Assembly: GCA_964546815.1 (NCBI GenBank)
Contig: CAZJLR010000019.1
Location: 1 to 64,000 of the forward strand
DNA from: JAIEPM01 sp964546815
GTDB taxonomy: Bacteria; Cyanobacteriota; Vampirovibrionia; Obscuribacterales; Obscuribacteraceae
Direction of reading: 5' to 3'
Length of the DNA: 64,000 nucleotides
In this document: one piece after another, positions 41,175-49,442 of the stretch
How positions within the stretch are numbered: position 1 is the stretch's first letter
How the letters are laid out: each line of letters opens with the position of its first letter
Made by a program: the position numbers and the translations under genes
Notes under the pieces: model-generated
Seen by the model: only the letters and a program-made list of their open reading frames with translations
The model's database searches: none
What the model was told of the DNA's origin: nothing

Positions 41175-42560
41175 TCAGAATGGGTCTAGTCTGATATATC
41201 GATATAAGACGCGTGGTCTGCCACCACACTGTGCCAGATATGTTTTGTCAGGGCGTTTGTGCGCTGGTCTGCCTCTCAATTGAGGGAAATCCAGATAACC
41301 GGCCATAATCGATGAAACCACCGGCCAGGCCAATCCGTGACCCATATTAGCCAGTGCAAGGTCGCTCACATCGACCAGACGTGATTTTTCACCGAATTCC
41401 TGGTCTAAAGCAGGGTTTTGCTGCAGCCATGCTAAGACATCTGGTGTGTCGGTGTTTGATGGTCCGAACCACATTTCTGCTGCGTCCATTGTTAGTTTGA
41501 GCCAAAAATCCGAGGTGGCCGCAGCTGCTGGAATTTGCGCCGGATCTGCAACTGGCGCGGCGCCGGGTGGATCTATCGGTCTGCCCAGGCGCGGTTCGCC
41601 GTGCATATATTGTGACATTATCAACGGGCGATCTTTGTCTGAGACAAAGATGTAAATCATGTCATTGACTGCGGCTTCAAGCTTGTCTCGCCAGGCTTCA
41701 ACAGTGTGAAAATCGACGTCGGCAGAGCATAGATACAAGTTGTTCAAATATGGTTTTTTGAAGTTTGGATGCTCTCGAATGAAATACGAAAACGTGAGTC
41801 GATTGCCCATGCTGTGGCTAACTATATCTAGCGAAGCATCTGGATTTTTCGCTTCAATAAGCTTGTCCATGAAATGCTCGAATGCTTTTTTGCTCCACTC
41901 GATGTTTGCTTCATCGACAGAATATTTTCCACGTCCTCCGGCTGACGGCCAGCTGAAGAGTATAGGGATAATCTGATGCTGATCATCTTTATATTGGTTG
42001 TAATCTGCGAAAAGCATAGCGGCGTCTTGAAGGGCTTCTTCAAAAGGTTTGTCATAGCCGTGTATGTAAACGCAAATTTTTCCAGGGCACTCTCTTACTT
42101 TTTTGAACAAGTCATCTTCATCAAAGCAGCCGATGAAATTGATGCGGGCCCCACGCCAGAGGTCTGTGTCGGTTTTGAGCATATCGCGATATTGAGGACC
42201 CGAAGCTGCCTGGCTTGGGCTAGCCATATTTGATGGGGTTCGCAATGCTGCAGTGCCGTATTCTAGTGATCCTGTGCCCAGGTCTAAATGACGGCTGCCG
42301 CCGTATGACGGCTCTGACTTGCTTCCATCATTTAGTCTGGAAGTGGCAAAGTAAAGTTGAACGCCTTTTGGTAAGTTGCTCTTTATTCTTGTAACTTTGC
42401 TCTCGGCGACGCCGGCTGGTGCAGCCGCATATTGAACCAAAAGCAAAACCAAAAATACTGCCAGCGATTTCAGGCAAAAGCTTCTTTTGAAATTTGCAAT
42501 TCCATTGCAACCAGAAAAGGACGCGCAATTCGCGTCCCTACTAGAAAAAGAATAAGACAT
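41175..42560 (-). CDS. DUF900 alpha/beta hydrolase, exported (copy 2)
   Basis: Paralogue of the gene at 39653 with the same order of motifs: a hydrophobic N-terminal segment (SLAVFLVLLLVQYAAAPAGVA), LYFATSRLNDGSK, ICVYIHGYDKPFEEALQDA, FSWPSAGG, and the nucleophile serine in VSHSMGNRL, then HGEPRLGRPIDPP. Compared with copy 1 it has an extra Ala/Pro-rich stretch (GAAPVADPAQIPAAAA). The pair clearly arose by tandem duplication and then diverged over most of its length. Cleavage after AGVA or AAPA would release the enzyme outside the cytoplasm. Start ATG 42560; a GTG at 42569 is an alternative and neither has an SD. Confidence 0.82.
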   Translation of the reverse strand: MSYSFSSRDANCASFSGCNGIANFKRSFCLKSLAVFLVLLLVQYAAAPAGVAESKVTRIKSNLPKGVQLYFATSRLNDGSKSEPSYGGSRHLDLGTGSLEYGTAALRTPSNMASPSQAASGPQYRDMLKTDTDLWRGARINFIGCFDEDDLFKKVRECPGKICVYIHGYDKPFEEALQDAAMLFADYNQYKDDQHQIIPILFSWPSAGGRGKYSVDEANIEWSKKAFEHFMDKLIEAKNPDASLDIVSHSMGNRLTFSYFIREHPNFKKPYLNNLYLCSADVDFHTVEAWRDKLEAAVNDMIYIFVSDKDRPLIMSQYMHGEPRLGRPIDPPGAAPVADPAQIPAAAATSDFWLKLTMDAAEMWFGPSNTDTPDVLAWLQQNPALDQEFGEKSRLVDVSDLALANMGHGLAWPVVSSIMAGYLDFPQLRGRPAHKRPDKTYLAQCGGRPRVLYRYIRLDPF

Positions 42561-42625
42561 TTGATTCACGTTGAATTACGTTCTCGATGCCGAAGCACCA
42601 ATGCGCCAACTAACCTGAATATAGA

Positions 42626-43246
42626 TTACTCTTCTCGATGCTGCAACAAATTGGGTGAGACGCCTACGTGTCTCTTCACTTGTCCGAGCACTCTTTGTCC
42701 GTTGCGCACGATTTGTTGAGCGTCAACGAGAGTCTTGCCGAGATTGTTGAGGTCGCTGTCGATGCGTGTCAACACTTGCTCTGCGTAGTGGTCGGCGCCG
42801 TCACGTACGCGCTGGGCGTCTTCTTCGGCTTCGATACGTAGTTTGTCTGCTTCAGCCAACGCTTCACGTCGCATTTGTTCAACTTCCTGAACAACCTGCT
42901 TGCGGATGCGGTCTACTTCAGCCTGCACTGCTTTGAGCAGCTCAGACTCTTGAACCATATTTTCCGCTTGTCGGCGTGCTGTTGAAATTACTTGCTCGGC
43001 GCGTCTTTGCGACTCGGAGATGATGTCATCTCTTTGCTGCAATACTTCAGTTGCTTCTCTCAACTCTTCGGGAAGCCGTGCCCGTGCCTTGTCTAGCACT
43101 TCAAGGAATTGGTCGGCATTGAGAAGTTTGAACTTCCAGACGCCTGACGCATCCTCAATAAGATGCTCGAGCAAGTCGAGATGCTTATAGATTGATGTTT
43201 GCTTGTATGCAGCTGTGTTTGGACTTATTGCCACTGTCGTTGTCAT
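42626..43246 (-). CDS. DivIVA-like coiled-coil protein next to coaD
   Basis: A 206-residue soluble protein, almost entirely coiled coil after residue 60 (LPEELREATEVLQQRDDIISE ... EAEEDAQRVRDGADHYAEQVL). The N-terminal 55 residues form a small conserved region (IYKHLDLLEHLIEDASGVWKFKLLNADQFLEVLDKARARLPEEL). The layout resembles DivIVA/ATP-synthase-b-like proteins that follow coaD in cyanobacteria and relatives. A role in cell-shape or division scaffolding is suggested by that resemblance only. Its ATG overlaps the coaD stop (ATGA), so translation is coupled. Confidence 0.8.
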   Translation of the reverse strand: MTTTVAISPNTAAYKQTSIYKHLDLLEHLIEDASGVWKFKLLNADQFLEVLDKARARLPEELREATEVLQQRDDIISESQRRAEQVISTARRQAENMVQESELLKAVQAEVDRIRKQVVQEVEQMRREALAEADKLRIEAEEDAQRVRDGADHYAEQVLTRIDSDLNNLGKTLVDAQQIVRNGQRVLGQVKRHVGVSPNLLQHREE

Positions 43247-43740
43247 TGCTCAGCGCCTCTGCTGAAATTGAAGTGCTTCTTCAAGTAGGAGTGAACCGCG
43301 GGTGGTACGAATTGCGAAACGTCTCCGCCTAATTTAGCGATTTCCCTTACGGTTGACGAGCTTATAAAAGAATACTCGGGTTTTGTCATGAGAAAAATAG
43401 TTTCTAGTTCAGGAAGCAGTTGTTTATTTGTTTGGGCCATCCCCAATTCTGCCTCGTAGTCTGAAATAGCGCGTAGTCCTCTGATGATTACTGAAATCTT
43501 GTTATTCTTTGCGAAGTCTACAGTCAGCCCCTGGAACGTTTCTACCTTTATTTGCGGTATATCTTCCACTACCTCGGATATAAGCTTTGCGCGTACATCG
43601 ATTGGCAATAGAGGTGATTTACCGGGATTTGCCACCACCGCCATGGTGACTTCGTCGAAGAGTTTGCTTGCTCTACGAATGATATCTAAGTGTCCTAGTG
43701 TTATTGGATCGAAAGATCCTGGGTATGCGGCTCTAATCAA
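43243..43740 (-). CDS. coaD: Phosphopantetheine adenylyltransferase
   Basis: Catalyses ATP plus 4'-phosphopantetheine to dephospho-CoA, the penultimate step of coenzyme A synthesis. Seen: the nucleotidyltransferase motif [T/H]xGH in GSFDPITLGHLDIIRRA, VANPGKSPLLP, VIIRGLRAISDYEAE, and the second signature FISSSTVREIA. Length (165) is normal for the family. The start is a TTG at 43740 (usual family start MIRAAYPGSFDP); GGGA lies upstream but is weak. First gene of a coupled pair with the coiled-coil protein. The 850 bases upstream contain no gene. Confidence 0.96.
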   Translation of the reverse strand: MIRAAYPGSFDPITLGHLDIIRRASKLFDEVTMAVVANPGKSPLLPIDVRAKLISEVVEDIPQIKVETFQGLTVDFAKNNKISVIIRGLRAISDYEAELGMAQTNKQLLPELETIFLMTKPEYSFISSSTVREIAKLGGDVSQFVPPAVHSYLKKHFNFSRGAEQ

Positions 43741-44594
43741 AAGAGTAGTTTCCCAATAACTTCAAATCCTGATGGTACAACGGACTCTCAAATATGCAAA
43801 GCTAAGTTTCCTCGACCTTGTCAACCAAAATAATAACACAGCAGTTCTTGATATCGACCGCTTTGCAACCCTAGGTTTCTTTAATGCGACAACTACGAAA
43901 AATAAGTTGCGCTGTTGAAGATGAGCTTTGTAGGCTGTTCGGCGAGTGTGTCGATTCTTGATGATCTGATTGCTTAGCCCAAGATCACCGTTCTGACTCG
44001 TATATCTGTTAATTGCTCAGCGATGACGACTTGCTATCGGCAAGATATCCTCGCTGTGGGCGCTTAAAGCCTGTTGTGAAATAGTTCTTATGTTTGCGGA
44101 TGCCATTTCTTTGCAGTCTCTTCATGAATAAATCGAAAAAGAATCGCTTCCTATGTATTTGTGTAAATCGCAGGCCCAGATCCAATCTCCGAAGATCCGA
44201 CTATATATATCAATGGCGATTAGATCGAGTTTTGTTTGGGGGGACTTACTCGGCGCGTGCGCTGCGGCGGCTTCTGCAGACCTGAATGGACAGGCTGGTC
44301 TTTGTGGGGGGCAAGGGAGCTAGGCTGAACGCTTTGCCGGGCGAGTGCCGGTTTTGATGAGACATGGGAGTTGAAGCCGGCAGGGTGCCAGCTCATCCAG
44401 GGGGAAGTGCTGGGCGTGGGGTCTCGAATCTCATTGGCTCTTTGCTGAGAAGCGATGGCTGTATGCCTGCGTCCCTGTCTTGAAAGACATGCCTGCTTTG
44501 GCGTTAGATCTGTGTGGCACCATTGGTGGTGCTATGGCAAAAAGAAAGACCCGCACCATATGTGGTGCGGGTCTTGGAGTCTTTAGAATCTTGC
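43741..44594. other. Long gene-free tract with a G-rich, GC-rich middle
   Basis: About 850 bases between coaD and the desaturase without a supportable reading frame. The left part (43741-44230) is ordinary AT-rich sequence. From about 44238 to 44420 the plus strand becomes G-rich (several GGGGG runs) and clearly more GC-rich than its surroundings, with short self-complementary pieces (for example AGACC/GGTCT near 44278-44300 and GGCAA/TTGCC near 44308-44340). No RNase P, tmRNA or SRP RNA signature was found. The right end holds the desaturase terminator. Confidence 0.5.
44531..44575 (-). terminator. Rho-independent terminator of the desaturase gene
   Basis: Perfect 13-bp stem (44546-44558 with 44563-44575; arms AAGACCCGCACCA and TGGTGCGGGTCTT) with a 4-base loop, followed on the minus strand by TCTTTTTG. 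It lies 20 bases after the stop codon. Confidence 0.9.
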
Positions 44595-45506
44595 TTAAAC
44601 CGGCGTCAGTGGTTTGCTGGCTCTTTCTGTGACTTTGCTCGGGGTATTGTGCAATGTTGCAAGTGCAACTTTGTTTTCCCATTCTCTCTCGTGGTCTGGT
44701 GCCCAGTTTTTGTCTGCGTGCACTTCAGCCGGCAGTTCGAGCGGAGCCGATACAGTAGTCTTAGAAGTGAGGCTATAGCGCTCGTTTACGTGCGATGCCA
44801 GCTTGAAAAACTGAAGAGTTTTAATTGCCAGATATGAAACATCAAACTCAAACCAACGCATTCCGGCGCGTGCACAGCCTGGATAAGCGTGGTGGTTGTT
44901 GTGCCAACCTTCACCCATGGTGAAAAATGCAACCCACCAAACATTGACACTATCGTCATCGGTGGCGAAATTTTTGTAGCCCAGTGCCGGTTTGTGGCAG
45001 AGCAAGTTGAGTGCAAATGGTACTTGCTGCACCACCAGACCAGCAAGTACGCTAGCCAGTGCAATCTTCCATCCAAACAATGCCCAGAGTATGAGGCGGG
45101 AACCGAAACCAACGAAAGTGTTGGTCAGGTGAGAGGTGTGCCAATTGTTGTTTCGTTCGAAAAGGCGGTATAGCGGGTCATTCACCAAATCTGGTGCCTG
45201 GAGTTTTGGGTCTAAGTGCGCTGGATAGTGCTTTCCAAAAATCCAACCCATGTATGATTTGAAATTTCCAAATCGAGGGCTATGCGGGTCTGTTTCTGTT
45301 TCTGTAAATCTGTGATGGGCACGATGTATTGTCGCCCACCAGATGGGAGAGCTTTCAAAAGCCAGGTAGCCGCCCATTACCAGGAAGTATTCAACAAATT
45401 TGGGGCAGTGAAAACTTCGATGGGCTAGCAGGCGATGGTAGCCTACCGTGACACCAAGCACGTGCCAGACATAAAACACCACGAACCAAGAAATGAATTC
45501 CAGCAT
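44595..45506 (-). CDS. Delta-9-type fatty acid desaturase
   Basis: Membrane-bound di-iron acyl desaturase of about 303 residues that inserts a cis double bond into a fatty acyl chain bound to CoA or lipid, using oxygen. Seen: the three histidine boxes HRLLAH, HRAHH and HNNHH in the correct order and spacing, plus the family block WHVLGVTVGYHRLLAHRSF and GEGWHNNHHAYP. Four membrane helices are expected. The C-terminal 60 residues are hydrophilic. ATG at 45506 with AAGG 5 bases upstream; a GTG at 45512 overlaps that SD. A strong terminator follows. The cyanobacterial DesC or SCD-like group is the nearest match by eye. Confidence 0.93.
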   Translation of the reverse strand: MLEFISWFVVFYVWHVLGVTVGYHRLLAHRSFHCPKFVEYFLVMGGYLAFESSPIWWATIHRAHHRFTETETDPHSPRFGNFKSYMGWIFGKHYPAHLDPKLQAPDLVNDPLYRLFERNNNWHTSHLTNTFVGFGSRLILWALFGWKIALASVLAGLVVQQVPFALNLLCHKPALGYKNFATDDDSVNVWWVAFFTMGEGWHNNHHAYPGCARAGMRWFEFDVSYLAIKTLQFFKLASHVNERYSLTSKTTVSAPLELPAEVHADKNWAPDHEREWENKVALATLHNTPSKVTERASKPLTPV

Positions 45507-45931
45507 GTGCACCTTAGATTTACAAGAGGTACCAATCGTACTCCAGTCTGATGCATTTTATTCATTTCTGAAGACATGGTTAGGTTATCTGTTATGAAGC
45601 GAAACTATTCAAAATTAGCGCTTTTCCGCCATATAGCGCTATTCGCACGGCTTAATCGACCTTTTGGTGTAAGTAGGCATACAAAACGGCGATTAAATGC
45701 GAATCTTAGTTTAGCTGCAGTTCAAACAGTCGGCCATTCACTCAGTATACAAATTTTTTCTGTGATTCGCTTCATCGTCGACGAGATCGCTTGGTTTAAA
45801 TTAATGGCCTCTGTGCGGGCTTTTTTGTCTCTTGTATGCGCGGCGCCACGCCTTACCCGGTCGTAAAGATCATCCGAGGATTTCGGGCGACCAACGTCGA
45901 CGCCCTCACAATTAATGATTGAGGCACGATG
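45507..45931. other. Gene-free stretch upstream of the desaturase
   Basis: About 425 bases with no gene that I can support. A 96-codon plus-strand frame (45576-45866) has no SD and an Arg-rich, low-complexity product, so it was not called. No clear RNA gene or repeat was seen. Confidence 0.5.
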
Positions 45932-46453
45932 CTAGTTTAGCGGTACTGATTTTGAAGCTCTGACTATGACGTTGCTGGCGATGACTACTGAGACTGCCGG
46001 CTCGAGAACTTTTTGGCTGTCGCGAATCAAGAATGCCAGCGCCATGCAAGTTGCATAGGCTGATTGACTTTCTGCCAGTCCGTATTTGCCTGAAATTTCT
46101 TGCGCAAATGGTCGTAATTCATGCGCCAATTTGAGCGGGTCGCGCATGGGCTGGTGATCTGCGGGAATTTTTCCAGACCAATCATCTGCATGCTCAACGA
46201 GAAGCTCGTCTAACGTTTGTTCTAAATAACCCAATAAACGTGGTCCGCTGTCATTTATCTGGTCTGCCAGAACGATGCCGCCTTGCGGATAAGGCGACAA
46301 ATCAATATGGCATGCTCGCAAGAGCCATTCGCCTGCCACTGCTGATAGGGCTGCAATAGCCGTTTCAACATGGACTCCTTTTTCGTCTTGCAGGCGAGTA
46401 AGTAAGGAGCCGTAAATTTCTTTAGCTGCGTCGTAGTTGGCCGTGTCTGTCAT
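45932..46453 (-). CDS. Hypothetical protein (173 aa)
   Basis: Not recognised. The product is a soluble, mainly helical protein of 173 residues with no signal peptide or membrane helix; blocks such as VETAIAALSAVAGEWLLRACHI and PLKLAHELRPFAQEISGKYGL suggest a compact helical fold. It starts at an ATG with GAGAG some 10 bases upstream and sits 35 bases downstream of the histidine kinase at 46489, so it is probably in the same transcript and could be an accessory of that signalling system. Confidence 0.7.
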   Translation of the reverse strand: MTDTANYDAAKEIYGSLLTRLQDEKGVHVETAIAALSAVAGEWLLRACHIDLSPYPQGGIVLADQINDSGPRLLGYLEQTLDELLVEHADDWSGKIPADHQPMRDPLKLAHELRPFAQEISGKYGLAESQSAYATCMALAFLIRDSQKVLEPAVSVVIASNVIVRASKSVPLN

Positions 46454-46488
46454 TGCTTAACTCTCTGGAGAGATTCCATAAAAGCCAA

Positions 46489-48477
46489 TCATATGTTCAG
46501 TTCGATGGCACTTCGTCCTTTTGTGGCTATTTCAGTCGATTCAGCATTATCGACTATCGCACTTCTTGTTTCAGACATAGTTTCAAGCGCCGGGAAGAAC
46601 ATAATGAAAGTTGAGCCTAAACCTATATCTGATTCTACCGCAACTCGGCCCCCATGTTTTTCGACAATATTTTTGACGATTGTGAGTCCGAGTCCTGTTC
46701 CTTTTATAGTGTGGACCTTCTTTTCGACGCGATAGAAACGGTCAAAAATGTGGTCCAGGCACTCTTCTGGAATACCAATGCCATTGTCCTTAACTGCCAC
46801 TTTTAATTCTTTTTGATCAGATTGATGAGTGATGATTACTTCGACCTTACCACCTTTTGGTGTGTACTTAATCGCATTATTTATTAGATTGATGATTGCG
46901 CGCTCGATAGATTCCCTGTTCATTTGCATTAGAGGAATTGGGTCATCGCACGAGATTGCCAGCTCGATACCTTTTTCTTTCGCCATCATGTTGAGCGCTC
47001 TGAGTGTGTACTCAGCCGCTGGGCGAATGTCCTGGTCAACCATTTCGAGCTCTTGTTCGCCAGATTCGAGTTTGGACAAGTCCAAAACTTCATTCACCAA
47101 ATTCATCAAGCGATCTGCTTCGCTATCAATGATTTGCATGAATTCTTTGTAGATGTCTGGCTCAAGCTTGTCACCATGCTGGCAAATTGTATCGACGTAA
47201 CTTTTAATCGAAGTAATCGGAGTGCGCAGTTCATGCGAAACGTTGCTGATGAACTCGTTTTTCATGCGCTCCAACTCTGCCTGTTGAGTTATATCGTGCA
47301 TGATCATTACCGAGCCGAGAAACTCGCCTTTCAGTTGAATGGGCGCGATGTGCAGCCTGATTACACGCTCATCGATATTGAGCTGCTGCATAACAGGTCC
47401 CAGTCTTCCCGGTGAAACTGTGTCTGTAAAAGTCTGGATGATCTGGCAAATTTGCGGTCGATCTGGACCTTCAGTGCAAAATACTAGAGGTTTGCCAATC
47501 AAGTCTTTTGCATCTTTATCAAATAGCTGAGATGCTGCTGCGTTTATAATTTGTACTTTGTTGTCTCTGTCGCAAACAACGACGCCATCTGCGATTGACA
47601 TAAGGACGAGTTCTAGCTTGTTGCGCTCTGAAATAAATTTGTTGCGCTCTGCCATCAAGCTGTCTAAATTTTGTTTGTCGTATTGCTGCAAACGCTTGCT
47701 CATATAATTGAACGCGCTCACCACCTGGTCGATTTCGCGCCCCGCGCTTTGCGATGCAATTTGATGTCCAAATCTGCCTGCGGCAATTTGGCTGGCGCCC
47801 GCTGAAAGTGCTTTCAATGGGCGGTTTATCATTGAATAGTTTACGGCAAGGCATAATGCGCCCAAGAACCAAACCAGGCCAAAAATTGAGAACAAAAATA
47901 CTTTGGTTTCGCCCGGCGTTCCAAAAATTGAGAATGACGAATCATCTAGCCCAACCCAGCATGCACCCAGGTTGACATTGTTTTTGCGCATCGGCACAAC
48001 AATATTTGTTAGCTCGCGAAATCCGCTGGGGCTTTGATAAACGCCAGGAATAATGCGCTGTTGCGGTTGAGCGTAGTATAGAAATATTTTTTCAGAGCCG
48101 GCTTTTGGTTTGATGAAGCGCTGGCTGTCGAGCAAAACTTTGTCGTCGCTATCGACAAGAGCAATATAAGCAATGGCAGGCGTTTGCACCATTTCGGTGA
48201 GAATGTAATATTTGAGCCCGTCCAGGTTGCCCGAGTTTGATAGAGCCTCAGCGCCCCCTCTTGCCAGTGCGTGAGCCAGCGCCAATCCAAATTGATTGAC
48301 CGAGCGACTCTTTATAGATTGAGCATGGCTTACCAGAATCCACGCCGTGAATGTGACGAGCGACGAAATTGAGATTAAACCAAGCAATAGCAAGCGTTTC
48401 TGGGTGGATATACCTCCCCAGAGGTGCTGCACAATCAAAATTGATTTGCGGATTGGCTTAAATATGGGGTTTCTCAA
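46489..48477 (-). CDS. PAS/HAMP sensor histidine kinase (WalK/PhoR-like)
   Basis: Membrane sensor kinase of 662 residues. Seen in order: a transmembrane helix at about 28-50; an extracytoplasmic domain of about 140 residues (dCache/sCache-like AYIALVDSDDKVLLDSQ); a second helix at about 190-212; HAMP (NRPLKALSAGASQIAAGRFGHQI); PAS (ADGVVVCDRDNKVQIINAAASQLF); HisKA with the H-box FISNVSHELRTPITSIKSY; and the ATPase motifs NLINNAIKYT, VKDNGIGIP, FDRFYRVEKK and GTGLGLTIV. This matches the WalK/VicK architecture. No response regulator is adjacent, so its partner is elsewhere. The start is a TTG with GGAG 5 bases upstream. Confidence 0.92.
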   Translation of the reverse strand: MRNPIFKPIRKSILIVQHLWGGISTQKRLLLLGLISISSLVTFTAWILVSHAQSIKSRSVNQFGLALAHALARGGAEALSNSGNLDGLKYYILTEMVQTPAIAYIALVDSDDKVLLDSQRFIKPKAGSEKIFLYYAQPQQRIIPGVYQSPSGFRELTNIVVPMRKNNVNLGACWVGLDDSSFSIFGTPGETKVFLFSIFGLVWFLGALCLAVNYSMINRPLKALSAGASQIAAGRFGHQIASQSAGREIDQVVSAFNYMSKRLQQYDKQNLDSLMAERNKFISERNKLELVLMSIADGVVVCDRDNKVQIINAAASQLFDKDAKDLIGKPLVFCTEGPDRPQICQIIQTFTDTVSPGRLGPVMQQLNIDERVIRLHIAPIQLKGEFLGSVMIMHDITQQAELERMKNEFISNVSHELRTPITSIKSYVDTICQHGDKLEPDIYKEFMQIIDSEADRLMNLVNEVLDLSKLESGEQELEMVDQDIRPAAEYTLRALNMMAKEKGIELAISCDDPIPLMQMNRESIERAIINLINNAIKYTPKGGKVEVIITHQSDQKELKVAVKDNGIGIPEECLDHIFDRFYRVEKKVHTIKGTGLGLTIVKNIVEKHGGRVAVESDIGLGSTFIMFFPALETMSETRSAIVDNAESTEIATKGRSAIELNI

Positions 48478-48657
48478 CTCGTCTCCGGCGAGGCACTTAA
48501 CTAATATATTGATGACAAGACCAATAGACCAATTCTACTCTAGCTGATTTAATTTATAAACTTCCGGCGCCTTCCTGAAAATGTGGATCCTACGGTTTAG
48601 ATATAGGATGTAAAGGGAAGAAATTATATGGATTTCCCCTTACTAGTACTGGATTAG

Positions 48658-49407
48658 ATGCCGAAACTGTCTGAAAAACAAGACTTCTCCAGTTGCCTTC
48701 AATCGGAGGCAATAGTTAAGCAATACATGCCGCTGGTGCGGCAGATAGCCCTGCGCTATGCTCGGCTTGCCCCAGATATGGCAGACGATTTAATACAGAT
48801 GGGCTGCCTTGGACTGTTAAAGGCTGTTAAGTATTACGACGCAAATCGCGAAAACAAAGCAAGCTTCAAAAGTTTTGCCGCGGTCTATATAAAGGGCGAA
48901 ATCAGACATTATTTAAGAGACCATGGTTCTTTAATTCAAGTGCCGCGTCGCTACGCTGAAATCAACAGCAAAGTAAGCCAGCTTGAAGAGCAATTGATGC
49001 GCGAGCGTGAAACGTCTCCAACTGTTGATGAACTAGCTGCACACGCAGGCTATTCGCCGCAGGAAGTGCGCGAAGCACAGCAGTCTTGGGACAATTGTAG
49101 GCACTTTGAGTCGCTCGAAAGCAGTGATGATAGCGAAGGGCGTGAAGATACGCGCGCGCTTGCAGAGCTGGTTGCGGACAAAAAATATATCGATGAGCTT
49201 AGTTATTCAGAAGACAGGGAACTTATAAGTCAGGCTCTGGTCTCGCTGGGAGAGCGCACCAAGAAGATTGTCGAGTTCGTTTATTTCTACGACTTAAGTC
49301 AGAAAGAAACAGCGAAGATTCTTGGCGTTTCCGAAATGGGTGTATCCAGAACTATCAAAAGTGCTGTTCAGAAGCTCAAGGAGATTCTGCTCACAGAAAT
49401 CTTCTGA
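48658..49407 (+). CDS. Group 3 sigma-70 factor (SigF/SigB/FliA-like)
   Basis: Alternative sigma factor of 249 residues containing regions 2, 3 and 4. Seen: region 2 (YMPLVRQIALRYARLAPDMADDLIQMGCLGLLKAVKYYD ... FKSFAAVYIKGEIRHYLRDHGSLIQVPRR), region 3 (SPTVDELAAHAGYSPQEVREA), and region 4 (LGERTKKIVEFVYFYDLSQKETAKILGVSEMGVSRTIKSAVQKLKEIL). It belongs to the type that in cyanobacteria is called SigF and controls type IV pilus genes; the pilT gene starts 35 bases downstream, in agreement with that. No anti-sigma or anti-anti-sigma gene is beside it. The start ATG lacks a good SD. Confidence 0.9.
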   Translation: MPKLSEKQDFSSCLQSEAIVKQYMPLVRQIALRYARLAPDMADDLIQMGCLGLLKAVKYYDANRENKASFKSFAAVYIKGEIRHYLRDHGSLIQVPRRYAEINSKVSQLEEQLMRERETSPTVDELAAHAGYSPQEVREAQQSWDNCRHFESLESSDDSEGREDTRALAELVADKKYIDELSYSEDRELISQALVSLGERTKKIVEFVYFYDLSQKETAKILGVSEMGVSRTIKSAVQKLKEILLTEIF

Positions 49408-49442
49408 ACGCGGCACACATCGCGGAACGGGGGATTGTACGC

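Noticed and set aside
44094..44285. 63-codon plus-strand frame in the coaD-desaturase gap
   Set aside because: No SD, and composition changes abruptly when it enters the G-rich island.
43741..44594. Possible RNase P RNA, tmRNA, SRP RNA or cobalamin riboswitch in the gene-free tract
   Set aside because: None of the conserved core sequences of these RNAs was found on either strand.
45576..45866. 96-codon plus-strand frame upstream of the desaturase
   Set aside because: No ribosome site, Arg-rich composition with no recognisable motif, and placed opposite an unremarkable non-coding region.
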